From the IMG/VR virus record IMGVR_UViG_3300028829_000675, positions 1-33,830 of that record: a stretch of 33,830 bases of DNA; one strand, written 5' to 3'. Position numbers and translations under genes: made by a program. The notes beneath the pieces were generated by a model, which was given only the letters and a program-made list of their open reading frames with translations, was not told the DNA's origin and did not search any database. Shown here piece by piece: positions 14,123 through 21,947 of this stretch. The stretch comes from a virus. Every line of letters begins with the position of its first letter. The first letter of the stretch is position 1.

Positions 14123-16879
14123 ATGGCACTGGTTCTTAAAGACAGGGTCAAGGAACAAACCACGACCACCGGCACCGGGACTGTTACCCTTGGTGGTGCC
14201 GTGTCTGGTTTTGAGACGTTCTCCGCAGTTGGTAACGGCAATACGACATACTATGCTATTGTCAGCCAGACTGCCGACGAGTGGGAAGTTGGTCTTGGGA
14301 CGTACACCGCCGCAGGTACTCTGCTGTCCCGCGACACCATCCTTGAATCATCTAACTCTGACGCTGCTGTAAACTTCTCAGCCGGGACAAAGGATGTCTT
14401 CGTCACGTACCCGTCCGACAAGGCTGTCTATGCTGATGCTGCCGGGGAGGTGTCGGTTACCCGTGCAACGTCGGCCACGTTTGCCACCTCTGCTACATTT
14501 GCTACATCAGCAACCAACGCAACGACTGCTATTAACGTATCGGGCTTTGGTATTGGAGGCGGTGTTCTATTAAATAGTGGGGTGTCTGTTAGCAGTATCC
14601 TTGACGAAGACAACATGGCCTCCAATAGTGCCACAGCACTATCTACGCAGCAGTCCATCAAAGCCTACGTCGATGCACAGGTAGGCACTGCTGACACCCT
14701 CTCAGAAGTTCTGGCACTGGGTAACACCACTGGCGGCACTGATATCGCCATGACGGGTGGTGATAAGATTACCAACTTTGAATCAACTGGTATCAACGAT
14801 GATGCTACCAGTACTGCCATTACCATCGACAGCAGCGGCAGGGTCGGTATTGGGGTTAGCACCATTGACTCGGCACTTAGCACAAAGCTGCACGTTGCTG
14901 GAACCATTCGAACAGATACAGGTTCTGTTAGTGCTAACCCGGCAATCGTGTTTGACCACGACAATTTTGGCGATGCAGATGCTAACTACATCATGCTGGA
15001 TCGTACAAGTGAAGCAATGCGGTTTAGTGTCAATGCCTCAGAACGTGTGCGTATCGACAGCAGCGGCAACGTCGGTATTGGGACGAGTAGTTCTGCTAAT
15101 AAATTAGAAGTTAATGGGGCAATAGTTGCTCTAGGTGCAGTAACTGCCTATACAAATACGGGTTTGTACTTACAGAACAAAGGTTCAAGTGTTTTTGATG
15201 TAGGTGCTTGGCGTTCAGGAGCTTCTGTAGCTGAATTAACTTTTTCAACTGACTCTGGTTCTGACGCTGCTCCAGTAGAACGTATGCGCATCAACAGCAG
15301 CGGCAATGTCGGTATTGGTACTTCGTCTCCTCGTGCACCATTGCACGTTCAACCGGCTGGAGGCGCTTCGGATGATTTTAATGTTTTAGTTTCGCAGTTT
15401 CGGCCAAACATTGTCCTTGAAGACCTTTCCGGCTCTTCAACAGATTTTCAGTTTTTTGTTGATGCAAACGCTTTTCAAATACGCTCTGGAGATGCAAGTA
15501 CAGATACAAAATTAGCTTCTGAACGTATGCGTATCACCAGCGCGGGTAATGTCGGTATTGGTAATGCGGCACCGAGTTATTTACTTGATCTGTACAAGGC
15601 GGCAAGTACTGTCGCCCGAGTTCGAAACTCGGCAGCTACTGGAGGAACACCCAGCGTAACTCACGGCGAGTTTGTTATTGAGTCCACCGATGCCAACATG
15701 GGTATGCAGTTCCTTGGATCGACAACTGCTGATCAGCGTATTCTTTTTAGTGACACGGCTGCGGCTTCAGGACAAATCGTATATAACCATACTTCTAATT
15801 ACATGGCTCTATCTGCGAATGGCTCAGAACGTGTGCGTATTGACAGCAGCGGCAATGTCGGTATTGGAACGACGGCACCTGCTGAAAAATTAGATGTCAA
15901 TGGTAATATAAAAACCAATGCAATCTTCTCAGATAAACCAGCAGACTTTTGGAGTGCAGGAGCTAGTTTTTTTGGGGTGGATACCCTCGGGTCGCTCACT
16001 ACCCAAGGTTCATATGAAGTTACCCTAACCGCAAATGGGTATCGTGGGGCGGGTTCTCTTTGGGTTTCACAGAACAACAACTCTCAAACAGGTGCTACTC
16101 AACTAACATTAAACCCGGCAGGGTATATGAGTTTCCGCACTGAAGCAGTAAAAGCCACTGGCGCTGGTGCTACTGTTACAGAACGTATGCGTATCACCAG
16201 CGCGGGTCTGGTCGGTATTGGTACTTCGTCTCCGACTGCTGAACTGGATATTGAATCCACGTCGCCAGAAATTCATCTAAACGATAGTGATGGAGTTCTA
16301 GGCGCGGCAGTAACTAGTCGAATGATATTTCAAGCAGGTGGGTCGACACAGGGTCGTGTTGGATTTGGAACGTCCGCCGGAAATATGGCTCTCACAAATC
16401 TTCAAGGCAACCTGTTTATACAAGCGGATACGAACAACGCACAGGCAAATAGTTATATCACCTTTAGTGTCGATAATTCTACCAAGATGCGTATCACCAG
16501 CACGGGTAACGTCGGTATTGGAACTACCGCTCCTGCCAAGCAGCTTCACATAACTAAATCGGCTAAAGCAGACATCGGCGTACTAACAGACGGTGCGACG
16601 ATCACACCTAACTTTGATGCCAAACAAAACTTTATAGTAACTTTGGGCGGCAATCGCACACTGGCGAATCCAACAAATGCTGATGGAGGTCAGACAGGTT
16701 CAATTTTTGTCGTGCAAGATGCAACAGGTGGTCGTACACTTTCATTTGGTGCTAATTGGAAATTTGCCGGAGGTACTGCCCCGACACTTTCAACCGGCGC
16801 TAACGCTGTAGATCGCATTGACTACATCGTAAAATCGTCTACACAAATACATGCAGTGGTATCACTCAATCTAAGTTAG
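14123..16879 (+). CDS. Long tail fibre with seven GNVGIG-type repeats
   Basis: 918 residues. The N-terminal ~110 residues (LKDRVKEQTTTTGTGTVTLG, LLSRDTILESSNSDAAVNFS) form a virion-attachment domain common in marine phage fibres. An Ala/Thr/Ser repeat (ATFATSATFATSATNA, near 125-140) and a TALSTQQSIKAYVDAQVG linker follow. Residues ~230-810 hold seven RxRIxSSGNVGIGTxxP-like units spaced about 80-120 residues apart, separated by variable beta domains. There is no recognisable C-terminal S74 chaperone; instead the last ~100 residues form a domain also found at the end of the 21031-21945 product. It probably binds host surface glycans. Confidence 0.85.
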   Translation: MALVLKDRVKEQTTTTGTGTVTLGGAVSGFETFSAVGNGNTTYYAIVSQTADEWEVGLGTYTAAGTLLSRDTILESSNSDAAVNFSAGTKDVFVTYPSDKAVYADAAGEVSVTRATSATFATSATFATSATNATTAINVSGFGIGGGVLLNSGVSVSSILDEDNMASNSATALSTQQSIKAYVDAQVGTADTLSEVLALGNTTGGTDIAMTGGDKITNFESTGINDDATSTAITIDSSGRVGIGVSTIDSALSTKLHVAGTIRTDTGSVSANPAIVFDHDNFGDADANYIMLDRTSEAMRFSVNASERVRIDSSGNVGIGTSSSANKLEVNGAIVALGAVTAYTNTGLYLQNKGSSVFDVGAWRSGASVAELTFSTDSGSDAAPVERMRINSSGNVGIGTSSPRAPLHVQPAGGASDDFNVLVSQFRPNIVLEDLSGSSTDFQFFVDANAFQIRSGDASTDTKLASERMRITSAGNVGIGNAAPSYLLDLYKAASTVARVRNSAATGGTPSVTHGEFVIESTDANMGMQFLGSTTADQRILFSDTAAASGQIVYNHTSNYMALSANGSERVRIDSSGNVGIGTTAPAEKLDVNGNIKTNAIFSDKPADFWSAGASFFGVDTLGSLTTQGSYEVTLTANGYRGAGSLWVSQNNNSQTGATQLTLNPAGYMSFRTEAVKATGAGATVTERMRITSAGLVGIGTSSPTAELDIESTSPEIHLNDSDGVLGAAVTSRMIFQAGGSTQGRVGFGTSAGNMALTNLQGNLFIQADTNNAQANSYITFSVDNSTKMRITSTGNVGIGTTAPAKQLHITKSAKADIGVLTDGATITPNFDAKQNFIVTLGGNRTLANPTNADGGQTGSIFVVQDATGGRTLSFGANWKFAGGTAPTLSTGANAVDRIDYIVKSSTQIHAVVSLNLS
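14829..16540 (+). repeat. Seven dispersed direct repeats in the fibre gene
   Basis: Units centre near 14829, 15040, 15280, 15525, 15830, 16185 and 16485. Each encodes (E/K)RxRI(D/N/T)S(S/A)GxVGIG. Copies at 15521 and 16181 share the same first 27 bases (beginning gaacgtatgcgtatcaccag), while others differ by a few bases. Such DNA-level similarity can promote recombination that swaps or deletes the variable domains between units. Confidence 0.85.
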
Positions 16880-16889
16880 GAGAAAATTT

Positions 16890-17213
16890 ATGGCAATTAC
16901 ATGGTCTATAGTACAGCTTGACTACGCACTATCCGAAGACGGACATACCGACGTGGTCAATAACTCGCACTGGCAGTGCATCGACGAAGATGCGTCCGGT
17001 AATCAGGCACGGGTCTACGGGTCCGTGGCAATACCGACAGACGATCTGTCGAGCTTTACCCCGTACACTAATATCACCGAAGCAGAGGCCGTCCAGTGGA
17101 CGAAGGATGCTCTCGGCGCAGAAGAAGTTGCCTCTATTGAGGCGAACGTGGCCGCACAGCTACAGCTGATCGAAAACCCGACTGAGGGGAGCGGCACCCC
17201 TTGGTCTAACTAA
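16890..17213 (+). CDS. DUF7936-like small protein
   Basis: 107 residues; AGGAG overlaps the fibre stop, seven bases before the ATG. The pattern TWSIVQLDYALSEDGHTDVV, SHWQCIDED, VYGSVAI, YTNITEAEAVQWTKDALG and a C-terminal LIENPTEGSGTPWSN fits the DUF7936 group of phage proteins as I recall it. These commonly sit beside fibre genes. Function is unknown; a fibre accessory role is suggested by neighbours only. Confidence 0.65.
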   Translation: MAITWSIVQLDYALSEDGHTDVVNNSHWQCIDEDASGNQARVYGSVAIPTDDLSSFTPYTNITEAEAVQWTKDALGAEEVASIEANVAAQLQLIENPTEGSGTPWSN

Positions 17214-17224
17214 TGGAGATACAG

Positions 17225-17431
17225 ATGGGAAAAAATGAAAAAACCCCCATTATTATTGATGACGTTGAGTACCAGTACGAAGACATGTCCCCGGAACAGC
17301 AGACGATGATCAATCACATTGCTGATCTGGACCGTAAACTATCATCGGCCCGATTTAATGTAGACCAGCTAGAAGTTGGCAAACAGGCTTTTGTCAACAT
17401 GCTGACAGAGTCGTTGAAGACTGAGGAATAA
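17225..17431 (+). CDS. Small coiled-coil protein, DUF6447-like
   Basis: 68 residues from the ATG at 17225, preferred over the ATG at 17213 because GGAG (17215-17218) is correctly placed for it. A short beta segment (PIIIDDVEYQYEDMSPEQQ) precedes a coiled coil (INHIADLDRKLSSARFNVDQ, LEVGKQAFVNMLTESL). This matches the DUF6447 layout as I remember it (short strand pair, then helix). It often neighbours fibre genes; a small chaperone or accessory is possible. Confidence 0.55.
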   Translation: MGKNEKTPIIIDDVEYQYEDMSPEQQTMINHIADLDRKLSSARFNVDQLEVGKQAFVNMLTESLKTEE

Positions 17432-17433
17432 CA

Positions 17434-18120
17434 ATGTTCGGCTTCTCGTCGTTTTCAGAACTGCCGTTTTCTACGCAGGAAAATGCCGCAGCAGCCGCCC
17501 TTGTCGGGCAATCTCTCGACATAGACGAAGGTGTTCTGACGGTTTCTGCAAATGCAGTGCTCGAAGAATTAACCGGCCTTGGCCTCGACATCGAAGAAGG
17601 TGTTGTCACCTTTGCCATCTCGGCGACTATCCTGCTGACAGGTGAGTCGCTAGACATTCTTGCTGGTACGCCAACAGTTGACGCCGCAGCATCCGTCGTC
17701 CTGACAGGTGCTTCGCTTGACATTGACGAGGGCACGGTAACAGTCAGCGGTGAGGCGGCGATTACCCTGACCGGACAATCTGTTGATGCCGATGCCGGTA
17801 CGATTACCATTACCGGCGATGCAATCCTGACACTGACTGGCGAGTCAGCAGATATTCTTGCCGGTACTCCGACGACCAAGGCAGATGCTAATGCAGCCGT
17901 AGTTGGAGAAAGCCTGTCTACCGAGTATGGTACTCTGACAATTACCGGGACAGCGAACGTGTTTCCAACTGGGCAGTCTGTTGATATAGTACTCGGACAG
18001 TACCCTGTTTGGATTGTTGTCCCTGTCGGACCTGACGATGTTTGGACGACGGTATCAACAGGGGCACTAGACTCATGGAATCCGGTAACTGCCGGTTCTG
18101 GAAACACTTGGACAAACTGA
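17434..18120 (+). CDS. Repeat protein with 22-residue LTGxSLDI units, probable fibre or surface protein
   Basis: 228 residues. An N-terminal FGFSSFSELPFS motif seems typical of phage surface proteins of this kind. Residues ~23-189 hold seven full repeats and one partial, nearly all exactly 22 residues, with consensus LTGxSLDIxxGTxTVxxxAx. The tail is Val/Trp-rich (WIVVPVGPDDVWTTV, LDSWNPVTAGSGNTW). The regular spacing of hydrophobics and glycines predicts a beta-solenoid or stacked beta-hairpins. It lies between fibre accessories and the spike gene, so a slender fibre or capsid-surface protein is likely. There are no cysteines. Confidence 0.65.
   Translation: MFGFSSFSELPFSTQENAAAAALVGQSLDIDEGVLTVSANAVLEELTGLGLDIEEGVVTFAISATILLTGESLDILAGTPTVDAAASVVLTGASLDIDEGTVTVSGEAAITLTGQSVDADAGTITITGDAILTLTGESADILAGTPTTKADANAAVVGESLSTEYGTLTITGTANVFPTGQSVDIVLGQYPVWIVVPVGPDDVWTTVSTGALDSWNPVTAGSGNTWTN
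17500..18000 (+). repeat. 66-bp-period coding repeat
   Basis: Seven and a half units of about 66 bases encode the 22-residue repeats. Units 3 and 6 share LTGES(L/A)DILAGTPT, while 1 and 4 share LDIDEG, which suggests that a three-unit block was duplicated. The units have diverged at DNA level, so this is an old array rather than a recent expansion. Confidence 0.75.
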
Positions 18121-18133
18121 GGCGTAACGACGC

Positions 18134-20455
18134 ATGGTATTTCAAAACGATATTCTTGCAGGTGCATCTGGTACAGCCGCTGGTTATAGCATCGACCAGT
18201 CGATCCGGTTTGATAAAACGGCGAGTTCTAGGCTGCAACTAACTCAGGGCACCCCGGATGGGACTAGTTGGACGCTTTCATGGTGGATGAAGCGGGGTAA
18301 AATTGATGCTTCTGAGATGTGGTTTATAAACGGCGGCAACGCCTATCCTGATTACATTCGGTTTGAAACAAGCGAGAAAATCCGTTTCCGTATTTTTAGT
18401 CGCAGCATTGACAATACAACCACTGCGGTCTTCCGTGATCCGTCAGCTTGGTATCATTTCGTCGCTAACTGGAATGGATCAACTGGGGCCTACAACCTCT
18501 GGCAGAACAATGTCAGCTTAATTAGCGGGACGGGATCGTCTGGCGAAACATACTACAACAAAAGCGGCGAGTTTTTCAGCCTTGGCAGTCAAGGCGGTGG
18601 AGGTAACTACTATGACGGTTACCTTTCCGAAATCGTAAAGTTGGACAATACTGTTGCTGATCCCACCTCGTTTGGCGAATACAACGACAGCGGTGTATGG
18701 GTTCCTAAAGCCTACACAGGAACCTACGGCACCAACGGCTTCTACATCACAGGCGAGGACAGTGCTGATCTGGGCGCAGATTACTCCGGCAATGGCAACG
18801 ACTTCACCTCGTCAGGTCTCGCCGCAGCAGATCAGGTCACTGACACGCCGACTGACAACTACTGCACAATTAGCCCACTTGATTCATTGTCGTTTACGCC
18901 GACTGCTTCAACAATATCAGATGGAAATCTGCAAGTTTCTTTTAATACATCAAGCAACTTCCCCGGCGTTCGCAGCACAATGGCCGTTGATGCGTCGGGA
19001 GATCATTATTTTGAAGTAACGGTAGGCACCAATACAGGTGCTGGAATGGAGATTGGGATAGTCCCACCAACAGTTCGCGTTACTAGCGGTTATCTTTCCA
19101 GCGTTGGAGCGGTTGCACGTAGCTACCGAAGCAACGGCCAGAAATGGAATGGGAGTGCCTATGTATCTTACGGAGACAGTTACACAACTGGTGACGTTAT
19201 CGGTCTGCGCCTAAATAGCGGAAGCCTTTACGGGTACAAAAACGGCACAATTCAAAACTCTGGCACTCCGTTGGAAACAGGTTTAACCGGCGAGTACGCT
19301 GCGGGGGGCAACCACGTTAACAACACAGGCGGCTCCGAAATTGCTACTTTTAATTTTGGGCAGTCCTCTTTTTCTGCGCTTCCAGCCGGTTCAGGCGGGT
19401 GGTCTACGTCAAGGCTGTCGGCCCCCACGATCACAGACGGCTCGGCGTATTTTCAGACGACACTGTACACGGGCAACGGCACTACAAATGAAATAAATCA
19501 AATAGGCAACTCGACGTTTCAGCCTGATTTTGTTTGGGCAAAGTCTCGAAGCGCGGCACAAAGTCATCGTCTAGCAGACGCAATTCGTGGCTCTGCTGTG
19601 TTGTTTTCAGACCTAACTAATGCAGAAGACACTACGGCTGGAATCAGTTTTGACGCTGACGGCTTTAGCTGGACTAATAGCGACGGCTCAAATGCAAACG
19701 ACAGCGGCGTTACATATGCTGGTTGGCAATGGTTAGCCGCTAACGGCACAGCATCGAACGGAAACGGCAGCATCACGTCCACGGTGTCAGCCAATACTAC
19801 GGCTGGATTTAGTATTGTCGGTTACACAGGCAACGGAACCGCTGGGGCGACAGTTGGGCATGGGCTAGGCGTCAAACCGTCAATGCTCATTTGTAAAAAC
19901 AGAGACAATACTGAGCAGTGGATTGTTTATCAAGAAGACCAAGGCGCGACCAAGTATGGGTTGCTAAACAGCACTGCGACGTTCCAGTCATCCTCTGGTG
20001 CTTGGAATAATACAGAACCCACGAGCAGCGTCGTCACGCTCGGCGGTGGTGGCTTCGGCACCAACGTCAGCAGCAACGATATGATTATGTACGCCTTCGC
20101 AGAAGTAGAAGGTTTCAGCAAATTCGGCAGCTACACCGGAAACGGTTCTACCGATGGCCCCTTTGTCTGGTGCGGTTTCAGACCTGCCTTTGTTATCTTC
20201 AAAAAATCAAGTGGGGCAGATTCATGGGAACTTTTTGATAATACACGCCCCGGTTATAATGCTACTGGTCTTGGGCTATTTCCAAATACTGCGTCGGCTG
20301 AAGTAACCGGACGTAATATTGATATTTTATCAAATGGTATTAAGCAGCGAAATGCAAATGGCACGACAAACCAAAGCGGCAGCACTTACATCTTCATGGC
20401 ATTTGCCGAACACCCCTTTGGCGGCGATGGTGTCGCCCCCGTCCCGGCTCGATAG
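18134..20455 (+). CDS. Large tail spike/fibre: LamG-like, SPRY-like and DUF7483-like domains
   Basis: 773 residues. Residues ~20-195 look like a LamG/concanavalin-type lectin (SIRFDKTASSRLQLTQ, WTLSWWMKRG, WYHFVANWNGSTGAYNLWQN, DGYLSEIVKLD). Residues ~285-400 look SPRY-like (DHYFEVTVGTNTGAGMEIGI, GDVIGLRLNSGSLYGYKNG). The C-terminal ~330 residues fit DUF7483 as I recall it and contain three copies of YTGNG(T/S)...(F/V)(Q/K/R)P-x-(F/M)(V/L): near 441 (DFVWAKSR), 562 (SMLICKNR) and 665 (AFVIFKKS). It ends FMAFAEHPFGG. Glycan binding on the host surface is the likely job. Confidence 0.75.
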   Translation: MVFQNDILAGASGTAAGYSIDQSIRFDKTASSRLQLTQGTPDGTSWTLSWWMKRGKIDASEMWFINGGNAYPDYIRFETSEKIRFRIFSRSIDNTTTAVFRDPSAWYHFVANWNGSTGAYNLWQNNVSLISGTGSSGETYYNKSGEFFSLGSQGGGGNYYDGYLSEIVKLDNTVADPTSFGEYNDSGVWVPKAYTGTYGTNGFYITGEDSADLGADYSGNGNDFTSSGLAAADQVTDTPTDNYCTISPLDSLSFTPTASTISDGNLQVSFNTSSNFPGVRSTMAVDASGDHYFEVTVGTNTGAGMEIGIVPPTVRVTSGYLSSVGAVARSYRSNGQKWNGSAYVSYGDSYTTGDVIGLRLNSGSLYGYKNGTIQNSGTPLETGLTGEYAAGGNHVNNTGGSEIATFNFGQSSFSALPAGSGGWSTSRLSAPTITDGSAYFQTTLYTGNGTTNEINQIGNSTFQPDFVWAKSRSAAQSHRLADAIRGSAVLFSDLTNAEDTTAGISFDADGFSWTNSDGSNANDSGVTYAGWQWLAANGTASNGNGSITSTVSANTTAGFSIVGYTGNGTAGATVGHGLGVKPSMLICKNRDNTEQWIVYQEDQGATKYGLLNSTATFQSSSGAWNNTEPTSSVVTLGGGGFGTNVSSNDMIMYAFAEVEGFSKFGSYTGNGSTDGPFVWCGFRPAFVIFKKSSGADSWELFDNTRPGYNATGLGLFPNTASAEVTGRNIDILSNGIKQRNANGTTNQSGSTYIFMAFAEHPFGGDGVAPVPAR

Positions 20456-20464
20456 GAGAAGACA

Positions 20465-21031
20465 ATGTGGACATATAACGGAAAACGTATTCGAGAGGGT
20501 CGGGCATGGACAGACGACAACGGTGTCCAGCATCCGGCCAACTGGGCTATCTGGTCTGAGGACGAGAAGGTTGCCCACGGTCTTGTCTGGGTAGACGCCC
20601 AGCCACAGCCAGATGAACGCTTCTACTGGTTCTCACAAAACGCTGACGGCACGTACACGACTACGCCGAAGGTTCTGGAAGACACTAATGAAGTAGATGA
20701 CAACGGTGATCCGTTGCTAGATGCAGATGGTGTGCAGATGGTAACGCCGGGGCTGAAGTCAAACTGGATTGCCCAGACTAAGCAATCGCAGGGTAGCCTT
20801 TTGTCTCAGACTGACTGGGCGTATATTCGTAAGCAGGATACCGGCATTGAAGTTCCGGCTGACATTCAGCAGTACCGCGATGAGGTTCGTCTGTCTGCTG
20901 GAACCATCGAAGATCAGATTAATCAGTGTGCCGATCTCGATGCCTTCAAAGCATTGTTCGTCACCCCGACGGACGCTGATGGCAATCCGACCGGTAACGC
21001 ACCAATCTATGACTGGCCGGAGACAATTTAA
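20465..21031 (+). CDS. Tail fibre assembly chaperone-like protein
   Basis: 188 residues; AGGAG overlaps the spike stop. The N-terminal half (WTYNGKRIREGRAW, then WVDAQPQPDERFYWFSQN) describes a small fold common beside fibres. The C-terminal half (LLSQTDWAYIRKQDTGIEVP, ADIQQYRDEVRLSAGTIEDQ) matches the Caudo_TAP/DUF4376-type ending (LxxTDW...R....P..i..YR..vR). Such proteins help fold or trimerise the adjacent fibre. The gene ends on the start of the next fibre (TAATG). Confidence 0.7.
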   Translation: MWTYNGKRIREGRAWTDDNGVQHPANWAIWSEDEKVAHGLVWVDAQPQPDERFYWFSQNADGTYTTTPKVLEDTNEVDDNGDPLLDADGVQMVTPGLKSNWIAQTKQSQGSLLSQTDWAYIRKQDTGIEVPADIQQYRDEVRLSAGTIEDQINQCADLDAFKALFVTPTDADGNPTGNAPIYDWPETI

Positions 21032-21945
21032 TGACAGCCACGTACACCACCAGAATCAGGCTAACCAAGCAAGGAACCGGCGATAATGACTCAACGTGGG
21101 GCGTAGTCCTGAATGATGAGGTTATTGACCTTACTGATTATGCTATTGCCGGATACACCACAATTAGTCTAGCAGCCGGAGATGTCAGCCTGACAATTAA
21201 CGATGGGGCGGCTGATGAGGCTCGTTCTGCAATGCTCGAACTTACCGGGACACTGACAGGAGATAGGGGTGTATACCTCCCAACAAATATTAGCAAAAGT
21301 TATATTGTTAAAAATGATACGTCCGGGGCATACAGTACAACTGTTCTGATTAACGGAGGGACTGGTTCTGCTATTCCGCAAGGAGCGTCTGTTATTGTTT
21401 TCACAGATGGTACTACGGTTACTCCGGCAACAGACTCGACAGGTCTTGGGCTTGGCACAGCAGCAGAGCTAAACTTTGGAACATCTATTAACGAGCTTAT
21501 CCCTGTATCTTCGGCTGATACCCGATATGCAAACGTGTCTTCCGACGAGACAATTACCGGGGCGTACACGTTCACATCAACAACGTCTTTTAATACTACA
21601 GAAGTTATTGCATCTGCTACTCAGGCGTATTCAAAACCAGTTTCGGTGGCAGTCGCATCATCGGCTGTGTCTCTTGATTTTTCGACAGGGAATAACTTTA
21701 CAACTATTCTGAATGGTAACGTATCTATTGCAAATCCGACCACCCCGCAACCGGGTCAGTCAGGTATTATTTATATCCGACAGGACGGGACCGGTAGCAG
21801 GACAATGTCATTTCAAGGGAACTGGGACTTTGCCGGAGGAAACGCACCTACACTTTCTACTGCCGCGAACGCAGTTGATGCTCTGATTTATAATGTCCAG
21901 ACATCGACGGCGATTAGTACATTCGTACAACAGAATTTGAGTTAA
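21031..21945 (+). CDS. Second tail fibre protein
   Basis: 304 residues, coupled to the chaperone-like gene. The N-terminal domain has the common marine-phage fibre signature (RIRLTKQGTGDNDSTWGVVL, NDEVIDLTDYAIAGYTTISL, then GAADEARSAMLELTGTLTG). A middle linker contains AELNFGTSINELIPVSSADT. The last ~95 residues (IANPTTPQPGQSGIIYIRQD, TGSRTMSFQGNWDFAGGNAP, TLSTAANAVDALIYNV) form a domain closely similar to the end of the long fibre at 16560-16879. A short fibre or a base for it is likely. Confidence 0.75.
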   Translation: MTATYTTRIRLTKQGTGDNDSTWGVVLNDEVIDLTDYAIAGYTTISLAAGDVSLTINDGAADEARSAMLELTGTLTGDRGVYLPTNISKSYIVKNDTSGAYSTTVLINGGTGSAIPQGASVIVFTDGTTVTPATDSTGLGLGTAAELNFGTSINELIPVSSADTRYANVSSDETITGAYTFTSTTSFNTTEVIASATQAYSKPVSVAVASSAVSLDFSTGNNFTTILNGNVSIANPTTPQPGQSGIIYIRQDGTGSRTMSFQGNWDFAGGNAPTLSTAANAVDALIYNVQTSTAISTFVQQNLS

Positions 21946-21947
21946 AC

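Noticed and set aside
14460-14520. Short Ala/Thr/Ser codon repeat in the fibre as a possible mobile or CRISPR-like array
   Set aside because: Units are short, imperfect, coding and lack spacers; it is a fibre linker.
15500-16879. S74 peptidase/chaperone at the end of the long fibre
   Set aside because: The last ~100 residues align with another fibre's end domain and no S74 signature was visible.
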